This document shows, one piece after another, positions 44,086 to 53,510 of a stretch of 64,000 bases of DNA (positions are counted from its first letter, which is position 1; the number at the start of each line of letters is the position of its first letter). The DNA is taken from the NCBI GenBank assembly GCA_051155755.1, contig DAXETY010000059.1:1-64000 (forward strand). The letters are read 5' to 3'. Both the position numbers and the translations under genes were made by a program. The notes under the pieces are model-generated. The model ran no database searches. It was not told where the DNA came from and saw only the letters and a list, made by a program, of their open reading frames with translations. Source of the stretch: DAXETY01 sp051155755 (lineage in GTDB: Bacteria; Desulfobacterota; Desulfobacteria; Desulfobacterales; SG8-13).

Positions 44086-44739
44086 ATGGGGATAAACTCG
44101 TTGGCCGCAGTGTCCGATAAACGAAGCTTGCCGTATTTTCAGGAACATTACGAAACCAAGCAGCGGTTCTGCAGTTACTGGCATCAGATCGACGAGATTC
44201 GTGGTCTTCTACCGACTTGTACACTTGAAATCGGCGTCGGCACCGGGTTCGTGTCAGGCTATTTAAAAAAACAGGGGCTAAGCGTAACAACCCTGGATTG
44301 TCTTGAAACACTTGGGCCCGACATCGTGGGGTCCGTGCTGAACATACCTCTGGCCACCGATTCATTTGACGTGGTCTCGTGTTGCCAAGTCCTGGAGCAC
44401 CTGCCCTATGCAGACTTTCTGCCGGCGCTCAAAGAAATTGCCCGCATTTCCAAATCGTACGTGGTCTTGTCGCTCCCGGACAAAACCACTGTCTATCGGA
44501 TCGACCTCGATTTACCCCGGCTCCCGTCGATCCGCAGGCTGATACACCATCCCCGACCCAGACCGGAGATCCATAAATTAGACCCTGAACACCACTGGGA
44601 GATCGGTAAGCGTGGATTTCCCTTGAAACGAATCGAACTCGATATCTTTGCCTCGGCGTTGAAGGTTGTCAAATCATACCGTGTCTTCGAAATGCCCTAT
44701 CACCGATTCTTCATATTGGCAAAATCGTGCATCGAATGA
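44086..44739 (+). CDS. Class I SAM-dependent methyltransferase
   Basis: 217 aa. Motif I of the SAM fold is LEIGVGTGFVSGYLKKQG, the acidic strand-2 end is VTTLDCLE, and the post-I/motif II region reads DSFDVVSCCQVLEHLPY. This is the Methyltransf_11 type. In a glycan cluster it could methylate a sugar or cap a chain; the substrate cannot be read from sequence. It follows the flippase by 46 bases. Confidence 0.85.
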   Translation: MGINSLAAVSDKRSLPYFQEHYETKQRFCSYWHQIDEIRGLLPTCTLEIGVGTGFVSGYLKKQGLSVTTLDCLETLGPDIVGSVLNIPLATDSFDVVSCCQVLEHLPYADFLPALKEIARISKSYVVLSLPDKTTVYRIDLDLPRLPSIRRLIHHPRPRPEIHKLDPEHHWEIGKRGFPLKRIELDIFASALKVVKSYRVFEMPYHRFFILAKSCIE

Positions 44740-44787
44740 TTACAGTCCGCGATTTTCATCGGATGTCATAAATTTATCTCCAGACCT

Positions 44788-45702
44788 ATGAAAGTGCCAC
44801 TCGTTTCCGTTATTATACCAACCTACAATCGCGAGTGCTTCATTATAGAGGCGATCGAAAGTGTTCTGAATCAAACATTCGATGATCTGGAAATCATCGT
44901 TATTGATGACGGCTCCACTGATGACACTCCAAGTATCGTAAAAGAGATCCGAGATTCACGGATACGATATTTTTACCTAAAAAATAACAACGGCGTTGCG
45001 GCTGCTCTGAATTATGGGATCAAGAAATCAAAAGGGAAGTATATTTCAAGACTGGATTCAGATGATATTTTCCTGCCGGAGAAAATCGGCTGTCAGGTCG
45101 AGGTACTGGAAAATAATCCCGATATAGGGTTGGTATATACGCGAGCTTACAATATATCCGAGCAAGGCGATATCGTTGCATTATATCCTGCGATTTCGAC
45201 GCATCCGGAAAATCCGCTGAAAATGCTGCGTCATTTTTTATTTCCGCCCTCACAATCGATTGTGTTCCGCAAGCAGTGCATCGAGAGCATTGGTCTGTAT
45301 GATACAACTATTCGGTTCTCCAGTGACTGGGACTTCTGCGTGCGTATGGCGGCACGATACAAGTTCTTTTATATACCAATTCCCCTGGTGAAGATTCGAA
45401 AACACAATAACATGTTGACCGGAGACAAATTGAGATCCGTACAACACACCGTTATGGTGCTGGAAAAACACAAGCAATTATTGGCTCAGGACGAAGGTTT
45501 CAAGTGGCTGTCGCCCTGGTACTACCATGTTGGACGACAGCTATTTTACAGGTCCGATTACCTCTCTGCCCGGAACGCCTTTCGCACGGCTGTGGGGTTT
45601 CAGGCCGTCAACTTCAAGGCACTGGTTTTTTTGGCGCTTACGATGCTGCCGGCAGAACTGCTCCAAATCATGAAGCGTTCCTATTGGAAGAAAAGCGCGT
45701 AA
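44788..45702 (+). CDS. Family 2 glycosyltransferase
   Basis: 304 aa, GT-A fold. N-terminal nucleotide-binding strand VSVIIPTYNRECFIIEAIES and VIDDGSTDDTPSIV; the DxD metal motif is SRLDSDDIFLPEK; the acceptor-site acid lies in FSSDWDFCVRMA. Cytoplasmic, donor sugar unknown. This gene marks the start of a markedly AT-rich stretch of the cluster. Its stop abuts the next start with no gap. Confidence 0.9.
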   Translation: MKVPLVSVIIPTYNRECFIIEAIESVLNQTFDDLEIIVIDDGSTDDTPSIVKEIRDSRIRYFYLKNNNGVAAALNYGIKKSKGKYISRLDSDDIFLPEKIGCQVEVLENNPDIGLVYTRAYNISEQGDIVALYPAISTHPENPLKMLRHFLFPPSQSIVFRKQCIESIGLYDTTIRFSSDWDFCVRMAARYKFFYIPIPLVKIRKHNNMLTGDKLRSVQHTVMVLEKHKQLLAQDEGFKWLSPWYYHVGRQLFYRSDYLSARNAFRTAVGFQAVNFKALVFLALTMLPAELLQIMKRSYWKKSA

Positions 45703-47103
45703 ATGAAAATATTATTTGTATCGGACGGTAAGTATCCGGAATATACAAATGGAGTCGCCATTTACCTTTATCATTTTCTCAGAGAACTGAAATCCAATTG
45801 TGTTGAGGTTTCATTGTTGCACGTTCGAAATTCGCGCTTCAAAGGTCATCCGGTGGTACGACCATCAAAATCCGACGGGATTCGATACCTTGAGATAAAA
45901 AATTCCCCTTTATTTATGGGCGATGGACTCGAAAACCCGGTCGGCTGCCTGTTCAATCCAGAGCTGGAAAGCGTTTTTACCCACTTGCTCAGGGCCGATC
46001 TCCCGGATGTTGTTCACATTCATGAGCTACACCGGATGCCGGCTTCGATTATCCGCATCGCCAAGTCCCATAACCTGCCGGTGGTAGTGACCTTTCACGA
46101 TTATTGGTTTATTTGCCCGCTTTTTCAACTGTTTACGCCTCAAGAAACCGTTTGTGAAGGACCGAATGGCGGCCGCAATTGCGTCCTCACCTGCCTCGGG
46201 GGTGACCCTGTCACCCGCCTGTACCGTCGTTATTTGCGTATTTATCAACACACCTTTTTCGGCAAAATTCTAAGAACGACTCGAAATGCTTATAAAACCA
46301 TTCGAAGAGAACCGCTGTGGCAGACGACACGATTCCAAAATACCTGCCGACATCCTCAAAATTTAAAGCTGGGAAGCAGAATCAATAATCTGGCGAAACG
46401 TGAGTTCGGCCTGAAACAGGCGCTTCTACAAGCCGATGTGCTTCACGCCGTTTCGAACGCCTGCGCTCGAATCTACCGGAAACAGCTTGCCTTCGGCCGC
46501 CCTATACAAGTTTTACAGCTCGGCTTGCCGACACAAAATCACCTGACGCCAAAGGTGAAGAAATTCGACGACTTCCCTTTGAAAGTGGGATTTTTGGGTC
46601 ACCTTGGCCCGAGCAAGGGCGCTCAACTGCTTTTGGAAGCGGCAGCAGGATTCAGGCCGCAGGACGTTGAATTCCACCTACACGGAAAAGCACGCGGTGA
46701 AGATGTTAATTTGCTGCGCCGGTATGCTGTTGAATTTAAAAACATTTTTTACCATGGGCCCTATCGAACGGCCGAGCTGGAACGCATTCTCGACAGCATT
46801 CACCTGCTGGTGGTACCGTCACTCTGGGTTGAAACCCTAGCTTTGGTGGGATTGGAGGCGCAGAGTGCCGGCGTCCCGGTGATCGCTTCCAATGGCGGAG
46901 GAATGTGTGACTATGTGAAAGATGGAGAAAACGGACTTTTATTCGAACAGGGAAGTGTATCCGCACTGAGTGCTTGTCTGAGAAGTATTCTGGATTTGCC
47001 GGCTAAAATCGAACAAATGAGCCGCCGGGCAATTGAGCCGCTCGGTATGAAAGAGCACAGCGATGTCATGTTGCGGCTCTACAGGAATGTAAGTTGTCCA
47101 TGA
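45703..47103 (+). CDS. Family 4 glycosyltransferase
   Basis: 466 aa, GT-B fold. N-terminal domain: ILFVSDGKYPEYTNGVAIYL, DVVHIHELHRMPASII and VVTFHDYWFICPLF. C-terminal donor domain: GFLGHLGPSKGAQLLLEAA and the E-x7-E motif in WVETLALVGLEAQSAGVPVI. A Cys-containing insert (about 145-165) and a basic middle region (about 180-230) are extra to the core. ATG directly follows the preceding stop; the end overlaps the next start by 4 bases. Confidence 0.9.
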   Translation: MKILFVSDGKYPEYTNGVAIYLYHFLRELKSNCVEVSLLHVRNSRFKGHPVVRPSKSDGIRYLEIKNSPLFMGDGLENPVGCLFNPELESVFTHLLRADLPDVVHIHELHRMPASIIRIAKSHNLPVVVTFHDYWFICPLFQLFTPQETVCEGPNGGRNCVLTCLGGDPVTRLYRRYLRIYQHTFFGKILRTTRNAYKTIRREPLWQTTRFQNTCRHPQNLKLGSRINNLAKREFGLKQALLQADVLHAVSNACARIYRKQLAFGRPIQVLQLGLPTQNHLTPKVKKFDDFPLKVGFLGHLGPSKGAQLLLEAAAGFRPQDVEFHLHGKARGEDVNLLRRYAVEFKNIFYHGPYRTAELERILDSIHLLVVPSLWVETLALVGLEAQSAGVPVIASNGGGMCDYVKDGENGLLFEQGSVSALSACLRSILDLPAKIEQMSRRAIEPLGMKEHSDVMLRLYRNVSCP

Positions 47104-48086
47104 ATGCCCCAGCGACGGTATTGGTCCGAAACTACAATGGAAAAGATCTGCTGAGACAGCTGTTACCGGGTGTAGTCGAAATCGTCTCAATTCGTGGGAA
47201 TGTTGATGAGGTGCTGGTAGTGGACGATGGGAGCCTGGACGGCAGTGTTGAATATATTGAGACCCATTTCCCAACGGTGCGGGTGGAGAGAATTGTACCG
47301 AATAGTGGGAATAGTATTGTACCCGTCAATGTGGGAATGAAATTAGCTCGGAATCCTATTGTGATGTGCCTGGATAACGACGTTTTGGTAAAAGACGATT
47401 TTCTTACGCCACTGGTTTATCACTTTCAAAGAGAGGATGTGTTTGCGGTATGCCCCAAAATTCTCAATCCCCTTCACGACTTTACAGTCGAAAGCGTGAA
47501 CTACCCGTTTTTTAGACGGGGCCGATTGGTTGGCATCGTACCCGGGCGACTGAAAGATACACATCTTCCGGAGGCGCCGACGTCGGTGTGGTATGCCCCC
47601 GGAAACGGAGCTGCCTATAACAGGTCAAAGTTTATGGCGCTGGGCGGGCTGGATGACTTGTACCGGCCGATATACAACGAAGATGTGGATATCTGCCACA
47701 GGGCCTGGAAGCGCGGTTGGAAAACCATTTATGAACCGGCTGCAACAACATATCACCTCAAGCATGTAACGACGAAGAAACATTTAAGGCGGCAGGCACA
47801 TTATGAGGTGTTCAGAAACAAAAACGCGATTTTGTTTACTTGGAAAAATTTACACGATCGCAGGATGCTCCAGCAGCACTTGGGATGGGTTTTCCTTCAT
47901 CTGTTGAAATCGCTTGCAACCGGTGAAAGATCGTATCCCCTCGGGGTATGGTCGGCGTTAAAACAAGCGGGAGAAGTGCTCAGAAAACGTGAGAAAGAAA
48001 TAACAGAGGCGCGAGTGCCGGATAAAAAAATTTTTGATCTGCTTTACGGTTTGCACCACAATCCCCGTTGTGAAGCTGCTCTCTGA
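47100..48086 (+). CDS. Family 2 glycosyltransferase (rhamnosyltransferase-like)
   Basis: 328 aa from ATG 47100, which overlaps the previous stop as ATGA; TTG 47094 is an alternative. GT-A motifs: EVLVVDDGSLDGSVEYI, DxD in MCLDNDVLVKDDFL, and IYNEDVDICHRAWKRGWK as acceptor/catalytic loop, followed by a His-containing segment (TTYHLKHVTTKKH) typical of the WbbL/rhamnosyl group. Donor sugar is inferred only. Confidence 0.88.
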   Translation: MNAPATVLVRNYNGKDLLRQLLPGVVEIVSIRGNVDEVLVVDDGSLDGSVEYIETHFPTVRVERIVPNSGNSIVPVNVGMKLARNPIVMCLDNDVLVKDDFLTPLVYHFQREDVFAVCPKILNPLHDFTVESVNYPFFRRGRLVGIVPGRLKDTHLPEAPTSVWYAPGNGAAYNRSKFMALGGLDDLYRPIYNEDVDICHRAWKRGWKTIYEPAATTYHLKHVTTKKHLRRQAHYEVFRNKNAILFTWKNLHDRRMLQQHLGWVFLHLLKSLATGERSYPLGVWSALKQAGEVLRKREKEITEARVPDKKIFDLLYGLHHNPRCEAAL

Positions 48087-48134
48087 TAGGCTGCCATTAA
48101 ACAATCCCAATGCCGCAAATCCGGAGGAGTGTAA

Positions 48135-48233
48135 ATGAAGCTGATGTCAGCGGAGAGCTACCCGATAAACTTTCAGCTTGGGATGCGAACCCAATTTCTT
48201 TGCATGGCGATAAATCTCGGTTCTTCTTGCTGA
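48135..48233 (+). CDS. Possible 32-residue upstream peptide
   Basis: An ATG at 48135 sits 5 bases after a strong GGAGGAG ribosome site and opens a 32-codon frame that ends 3 bases before the ATG of the next gene. The peptide (starting MKLMSAESYPINFQLG) resembles nothing I know. It may couple translation to the downstream gene or be a remnant. The next gene has only a weak site of its own. Confidence 0.35.
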   Translation: MKLMSAESYPINFQLGMRTQFLCMAINLGSSC

Positions 48234-48236
48234 AGG

Positions 48237-49184
48237 ATGACAACAGCTCTCTTAATTAAATCATTTCGAAAGCATTTCGCCTCAGTCCGGTTGCTGCTGG
48301 AGAGCATTGACCAATTCAATTCGGACGGCCTTCCAGTATATCTCATTGTTCCTGAAAGGGAGCGGAAAAGCCTGCGTCGACCGATGGTGGACAACTTGGA
48401 AATCGTTGTCGAAGAGGATCTGGTCTTAAATAAATATTCCGATCGAGAAACCTATAAAGATAATTTTTTGTTTCATCAAATTCGAAAGTGGCGCGGGGTT
48501 GACAGCATCGGTGGGCGAAGCTGTTATCGTGGAGCTCTTGTGCAGCAACTCTGCAAATTCGCACTACCGTTGTATTTGAGAGGTAAAATTGATAATTTTA
48601 TCATATTGGACAGCGATGTGGCTTTTGTCCGGTCCTTTCGAGAATCCGACTTCGTGAAGGATCATGTTCCCGAATTGATTGCCATACCGACGCAATGGAA
48701 ATCAGAAGACACCCTTGGTCAATGGATTGTCGATGCCAAGGATTTTTTGGACCTTAATCCGTTTCCAGAACCCTACAACTGGATTGCTTTAGGAACTTGT
48801 TGGCGCTACGATGTGATACTGTCATTCGTCGAATATGTCGAAAATAAACATCAACGCCAATGGCAGGAGGCGTTGATGGAATATTCCTTTGTCTCTAAGT
48901 TTCAAGATCACGTTTTTTTTTCCGAAATGCAGCTATACGGCATTTTCCACAAATACCTTTCCCCATTCAAACAACCAGAGACAAACCGACCGAAGGTGTT
49001 TAACCTCTGGACAAAATATGATTTCTATGAATTTGTTCGGAAAACCGATGAGGCGTTGAGACATCAACTGGCACCCTTCGTCTTGTTCGGATTGCAGAAA
49101 GAATTCGCCACCCCGAAAATCCGCAGGCTGACTGTAGAAAAAATTCAGAAAATACTGGGCTCGTGCCCATCCACGAAGAAGTGA
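48237..49184 (+). CDS. DUF6492-like putative glycosyltransferase
   Basis: 315 aa. The start TTALLIKSFRKHFASVRLLL and the central FIILDSDVAFVRSF (a DxD-type motif) resemble DUF6492 proteins, which appear to be GT-A-like glycosyltransferases of polysaccharide loci. A further conserved-looking block is NWIALGTCWRYDVILSFVEY. No activity has been assigned to the group as far as I know, so the function is an inference from fold-like motifs and context. Confidence 0.7.
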   Translation: MTTALLIKSFRKHFASVRLLLESIDQFNSDGLPVYLIVPERERKSLRRPMVDNLEIVVEEDLVLNKYSDRETYKDNFLFHQIRKWRGVDSIGGRSCYRGALVQQLCKFALPLYLRGKIDNFIILDSDVAFVRSFRESDFVKDHVPELIAIPTQWKSEDTLGQWIVDAKDFLDLNPFPEPYNWIALGTCWRYDVILSFVEYVENKHQRQWQEALMEYSFVSKFQDHVFFSEMQLYGIFHKYLSPFKQPETNRPKVFNLWTKYDFYEFVRKTDEALRHQLAPFVLFGLQKEFATPKIRRLTVEKIQKILGSCPSTKK

Positions 49185-49226
49185 AGGACACGGAGTTCAA
49201 CGCATAGTAGACGACTTTAAAAGCCG

Positions 49227-50411
49227 ATGAAATTAGTCGTAATATCGCCATTTCTGCCCTACCCTCCGGACAGTGGCGGGGCCATAAGAATATTTAACCT
49301 TATAAAGCAGCTTTCCGTACATAACGATGTGACGCTACTTTGCTATTTTAATGAAAGCCAGCGGCCCCTGTTCCAAGACCTGGGTTCCTACTGTCGGCTG
49401 ATTTTAGTTCCGGAGAAAAGATATCGTAGACACTGGATTTACCATTTGTGGTATTTGATGTCTCCGTTGCCGTATTCTCTCGTCATGATCGACAAAGACT
49501 TCAGATACCGAATCCAAGAGGTCATAGCCAATGGGGCGGATATCGTTCAATTCGAATTTCTCTCCTTGGCGCACTATCACAGCTGTCTACCTTCAACCGT
49601 CCGAAAAGTTGCCGCCGTCCACTACCTCGCCACCGAATCCCGGAGACGTCTGATGCAGTTCTGGCCGGCGGGCATTCGTAAATTCTACTATCGGATGGAG
49701 ATTCGGAAAATACATCAGTACGAACGGGATGTGCTGGGTCATTTTGACCTTTGCCTTGTCACCAGCGAATCACATCGGTATCTCTTGAGACAATGGGAGG
49801 TTTCCACTCCGATCCAGGTGACGCCCAACGGTGTTGACACGGATTATTTCCGTTCGGAACCGATTCGAAACATCCAAGGCGGCAGGCTTGCATATATGGG
49901 CGCATTTCATCTCGAGCCAGCAAATATTGACGGTTTTCAATATCTGGTTGACGAGATTTTTCCATACATTCGTATGCGGGCTCCCGGTGTTCAACTCGAT
50001 GTTATTGGAAATGGTTTGCCAGAGCAATACCTTCAAAAACACCGAAACGACTCGGTGCACATTTTCGGATATGTCGACGATGTTCGCCCGATTCTGTCAT
50101 CTTGTGATGTATTTGTTCTTCCTTTGCGGGGAGGTTCCGGGACCAAGATACGAATCTTGACAGCCATGGCTATGGCAATCCCGGTAGTGGCGACTTCTGT
50201 CGGCGCCGAAGGATTGGAAGTGACGCCCGGAGAGAACATTTTCATAGCCGACGATATGCAGCAATTCGCCGAAAAGGTTCTTGCACTACTGGAAAATGGG
50301 GATTTGCGCAACCGCATGGGAAATGCCGGACGCCGACTGGTAGAAAGGCGTTACGGTTGGCAGCGTATCGCGGCTGATTTGAATGAAACTTATCAAGGCT
50401 TGCTTTTATGA
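49227..50411 (+). CDS. Family 4 glycosyltransferase
   Basis: 394 aa, GT-B. The N-terminus (MKLVVISPFLPYPPDSGGAI) resembles the exosortase/PEP-CTERM-associated sugar transferase group. Donor domain: LAYMGAFHLEPANIDGFQYL, HIFGYVDDVRPILSSCDVFV and PLRGGSGTKIRILTAMAMAI, with a Lys/Gly-rich loop in place of the first Glu of the usual E-x7-E. The stop overlaps the next start as ATGA. Confidence 0.87.
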   Translation: MKLVVISPFLPYPPDSGGAIRIFNLIKQLSVHNDVTLLCYFNESQRPLFQDLGSYCRLILVPEKRYRRHWIYHLWYLMSPLPYSLVMIDKDFRYRIQEVIANGADIVQFEFLSLAHYHSCLPSTVRKVAAVHYLATESRRRLMQFWPAGIRKFYYRMEIRKIHQYERDVLGHFDLCLVTSESHRYLLRQWEVSTPIQVTPNGVDTDYFRSEPIRNIQGGRLAYMGAFHLEPANIDGFQYLVDEIFPYIRMRAPGVQLDVIGNGLPEQYLQKHRNDSVHIFGYVDDVRPILSSCDVFVLPLRGGSGTKIRILTAMAMAIPVVATSVGAEGLEVTPGENIFIADDMQQFAEKVLALLENGDLRNRMGNAGRRLVERRYGWQRIAADLNETYQGLLL

Positions 50412-52267
50412 AAAGGGCGGCAACCCACCGAGATATGCTTTGCCACATCGATCCGGAGACAACGGGCGGTATGCTTTGGTTCTGCGATTTGGAGCAAACC
50501 CGGGGCAAATCACTTAAGGAAAAGTTGCCGGCGTGGATTGAAAAATGGGTCTGGCTCGACGAGGCGACTTGGGAGGCTTCTTCTTCCGGGGACGGTGGCA
50601 AGAGCGGAAATTGGTTTCAATTAGACCCAAGAGGAGATTTTGGCCGGCAGTGGATCGATCGGATCAACACCGACGCAAGTACACCGGCCAGGGCGATCTC
50701 TTCGGGTAGTGTTCGAAAATTGTCTTCTGAGGACCGCGGCTTATATGTTTCCACACTTTCCGGTATTACCGCACAGGGATTTGCAGTGATTGCAGGTAAG
50801 TCCACCGGGGGGCTTTTGCCACTACGGACGATATTGGCAGTTGACCGTCTGGGTAGTCGCCGGCTCTTTTATCGCTGCACCGATAGTTGGATCGCCTGGT
50901 CTACCGATTTAATGCAGCTGGTGGATTTGAGGCGCAGTTTAGGGGAAGATCGGATTGTACCGGATTTTTCGCATATCGCCTACTATCTGAAATATCTTCA
51001 CTTTCCCGCCTGGAACGCGCTTCCGATGGCCGGAGTCGAATGCCTCCCGCCCGCCAGCTTTCTGTGTAATGAGGGAAATCAGCTTCAGATTCGATCTTAC
51101 TGGAAGCCGCGTTTCGAACCGGTGCTTACAGAGTTCAACGATGCCCGAGACCTGGTGAAAAAGAAGCTTGGGGCAGCCGTGAAACAGGATGCCGGCGATG
51201 GGTCTCAACCGATCGGTTTACTTCTCAGCGGGGGGCTCGATTCCACCCTGATCCTGGCGCTTCTGCGAGCCGGCGGCCGCTCCGTGTGGACCTATGCGGT
51301 TGGTTTCGAAGGTGAAGCGGACGAATGCAGCGATGCTGAGTTTGCGGCCGGGCATTTTCAAAGTCCTCATCAAACCTTGACCCTGCGGCCGCAAGATGTG
51401 GAAGCCCTGCTCTGGAAAGTGACAAGGGCTACCGGCTGTCCCAGTGGCAACCCTTCGACTATGGCGTTGAATCTGGCTGCGGAGACGGCGAAAAACGATG
51501 TCGAACGGCTGTTCAGCGGAATCGGCAGCGACGAAATATTCTGTGGCCATCGCAAGCATGTGTTGGCTCGCTACTGGCCTGCAGCTCGGCCGTTGCTCAA
51601 TTTGATGCGTTACGGTTTCCGACTGCGGTCTGAATATCGTCGGTTCGGGGCGAGTCCTGTCAAGGACTACGAGGACTTGTATGCATTCTTTGCCGAAGAT
51701 CAGATACAGAATCTCCTTCAGGGACGCCAACCGGCACCGGATTCGCACCATTTTCAGGGGAGCGTAAATGGCAGTCGTGAACAGACAGTTTTTCTGACGG
51801 ACCTCTTTTTGTGGCTGGCCGGTGGCGTGCTGCCGCATTCGACGGCCGTGGCGGCGGCTTGCGGGATTTCTTTGAAAACGCCGTTTTGCAGTGCCGCCAT
51901 GGTCGATTTGGCCGCGCGCATTCCGCTGCATCTGAAAGTTCGTGGAAATACCGGCAAATGGATTTTGCGGCAGGCATTTTCAGAGGTGCTGCCGGCCCGG
52001 GTGCTGAAAAAACGACGTCGCGGTTTCACTCTGCCGCTTGGGAAATGGCTGCGCGGCCCCCTGGCGCCGCTGCTGGAGCGTTACTTGAATCCGGATGTGT
52101 TGTCTTCGCGGGCGCTGCTCGAGCCGCAGTCGGTTTTTCGGTTGATCCAAATCCACCGCAGTGGCCGGCTGGATCTTTCTCTGCCGCTTTGGGCTTTGAT
52201 CTCACTGGAAGTCTGGCAGCGGATATTTATCGACGGGCAAACCGATCCCTTTGAATCTGAGCGATAA
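50408..52267 (+). CDS. Asparagine-synthase-like amidotransferase lacking the glutaminase Cys
   Basis: 619 aa. The C-terminal synthetase domain is convincing: PP-loop LLLSGGLDST at 274-280, FSGIGSDEIFCGHRK, and KTPFCSAAMVDLAARIPL with the basic tail KKRRRGFTLPLGKWL. The N-terminal part keeps traces of the glutaminase fold (LAVDRLGSRRLFY at about 143-155) but does not begin with MCG: the catalytic Cys2 is absent. The enzyme may use free ammonia, another amidotransferase, or an amine acceptor. In a glycan cluster it may amidate a sugar acid; this is inference. It overlaps the neighbours on both sides. Confidence 0.8.
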   Translation: MKRAATHRDMLCHIDPETTGGMLWFCDLEQTRGKSLKEKLPAWIEKWVWLDEATWEASSSGDGGKSGNWFQLDPRGDFGRQWIDRINTDASTPARAISSGSVRKLSSEDRGLYVSTLSGITAQGFAVIAGKSTGGLLPLRTILAVDRLGSRRLFYRCTDSWIAWSTDLMQLVDLRRSLGEDRIVPDFSHIAYYLKYLHFPAWNALPMAGVECLPPASFLCNEGNQLQIRSYWKPRFEPVLTEFNDARDLVKKKLGAAVKQDAGDGSQPIGLLLSGGLDSTLILALLRAGGRSVWTYAVGFEGEADECSDAEFAAGHFQSPHQTLTLRPQDVEALLWKVTRATGCPSGNPSTMALNLAAETAKNDVERLFSGIGSDEIFCGHRKHVLARYWPAARPLLNLMRYGFRLRSEYRRFGASPVKDYEDLYAFFAEDQIQNLLQGRQPAPDSHHFQGSVNGSREQTVFLTDLFLWLAGGVLPHSTAVAAACGISLKTPFCSAAMVDLAARIPLHLKVRGNTGKWILRQAFSEVLPARVLKKRRRGFTLPLGKWLRGPLAPLLERYLNPDVLSSRALLEPQSVFRLIQIHRSGRLDLSLPLWALISLEVWQRIFIDGQTDPFESER

Positions 52268-53510
52268 GAAAATTCTGATCGTTTCCGATTTTTTATTTCC
52301 GGACGGGTTCGGAGGGGCCAACAAGGTTGCCTACTATACCGCCTGCGGCCTCCGGGCTGCCGGTGCCGACGTTCGGCTCCTGGTCCGTTCTGCAACACCC
52401 GACCTGCCCGAATGGGGTGATGTCGAAGGGATACCGACGTTTCGCTGCCCGGTGCAGCGCAAAACGGCTCTGCATTACCTGCTGTCGGTCCGCGGTAAAA
52501 TTCGTCAGGGTTTGCAGCGGTTGGCCCGAAATCCGGACGGTCCTTTCGATGGTGTGCTCGCCCACCAGCCCCTGACGGCCGGCGCCATCCTCGGCCATCC
52601 GATGGTTCGAAACGCGACCTGGATTTACAACTTTCATTCGCCCTGGGACGAGGAATATCGGCTCAAGGCCGGATACAACGGAGCGGGCAACCGCAAACTC
52701 CTGCAAATAAACGCGGCAGTTCGCCGCCTCGCCGAGGCCAGGGTAATCAAGCGCTGTCGGAAAATTGTCGTGCTGAGCCGATTTATGCAGGCGCGACTCG
52801 AGGCGATCCACGGGTTGGGCGCATGCGCCCGGATCATTCCCGGTGGCGTGGACACCCGTGTTTTTCGTCCGGCTTCCGATCGAGCTGCGGCGCGCAAAAG
52901 GCTGGGCTGGAGCCGGGATCGTCTGGTTCTACTTACGGTCCGCAATCTTCGGCCCCGGACGGGAGTGGAGAATCTGATTCGGGCCGCCGAGTATCTGCGG
53001 TTTTTGTACGGCCGATTTGAAATCGTGATCGTGGGCAGTGGATCGATGGAATGTGAGTTGAAACAGATGGTTGTCGACAGGTCCCTGGAGCCGATCGTGT
53101 CGTTTGCCGGTCGTTTGCCGGAGGAAAAACTGGCCGAGTATTATCGGGCTGCCGATATTTTCGTGCTGCCCACCGAAGCGCTGGAGGGCTTCGGTATGGC
53201 AACCGTAGAGGCGCTGGCCTGCGGTCTGCCGGTAATCGGAACTCCGGTGGGAGCTACGCCCGAGATTTTGTCGCTTGTGGGGGGCGAGTGGTTGACCCGC
53301 GACAGTTCCCCGGCGGCACTGGCCGAGAAAATCGATGAGCGCATACACTGGATTTCCGAAAATACGGGAGCATATGAATCCCTGCGTCGGCATTGTCGCG
53401 AACTGGCCGAGGCGCATTTCAGCTGGGAGAAGATTTTGCCGCGTTGGCGGGCCTGCTGCACTGCAGCGCTTTCCGAAGGCCGCCCGGCCCCGTCGAAGTG
53501 CCATGCGTGA
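52251..53510 (+). CDS. Family 4 glycosyltransferase
   Basis: 419 aa, GT-B. N-terminal KILIVSDFLFPDGFGGANKV; acceptor-domain FDGVLAHQPLTAGAIL; donor domain LLTVRNLRPRTGVENLIRAA, VSFAGRLPEEKLAEYYRAAD and the E-x7-E motif LEGFGMATVEALACGLPVI. Start is TTG 52251, inside the previous gene by 17 bases; no ATG fits better. Confidence 0.9.
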   Translation: MNLSDKKILIVSDFLFPDGFGGANKVAYYTACGLRAAGADVRLLVRSATPDLPEWGDVEGIPTFRCPVQRKTALHYLLSVRGKIRQGLQRLARNPDGPFDGVLAHQPLTAGAILGHPMVRNATWIYNFHSPWDEEYRLKAGYNGAGNRKLLQINAAVRRLAEARVIKRCRKIVVLSRFMQARLEAIHGLGACARIIPGGVDTRVFRPASDRAAARKRLGWSRDRLVLLTVRNLRPRTGVENLIRAAEYLRFLYGRFEIVIVGSGSMECELKQMVVDRSLEPIVSFAGRLPEEKLAEYYRAADIFVLPTEALEGFGMATVEALACGLPVIGTPVGATPEILSLVGGEWLTRDSSPAALAEKIDERIHWISENTGAYESLRRHCRELAEAHFSWEKILPRWRACCTAALSEGRPAPSKCHA

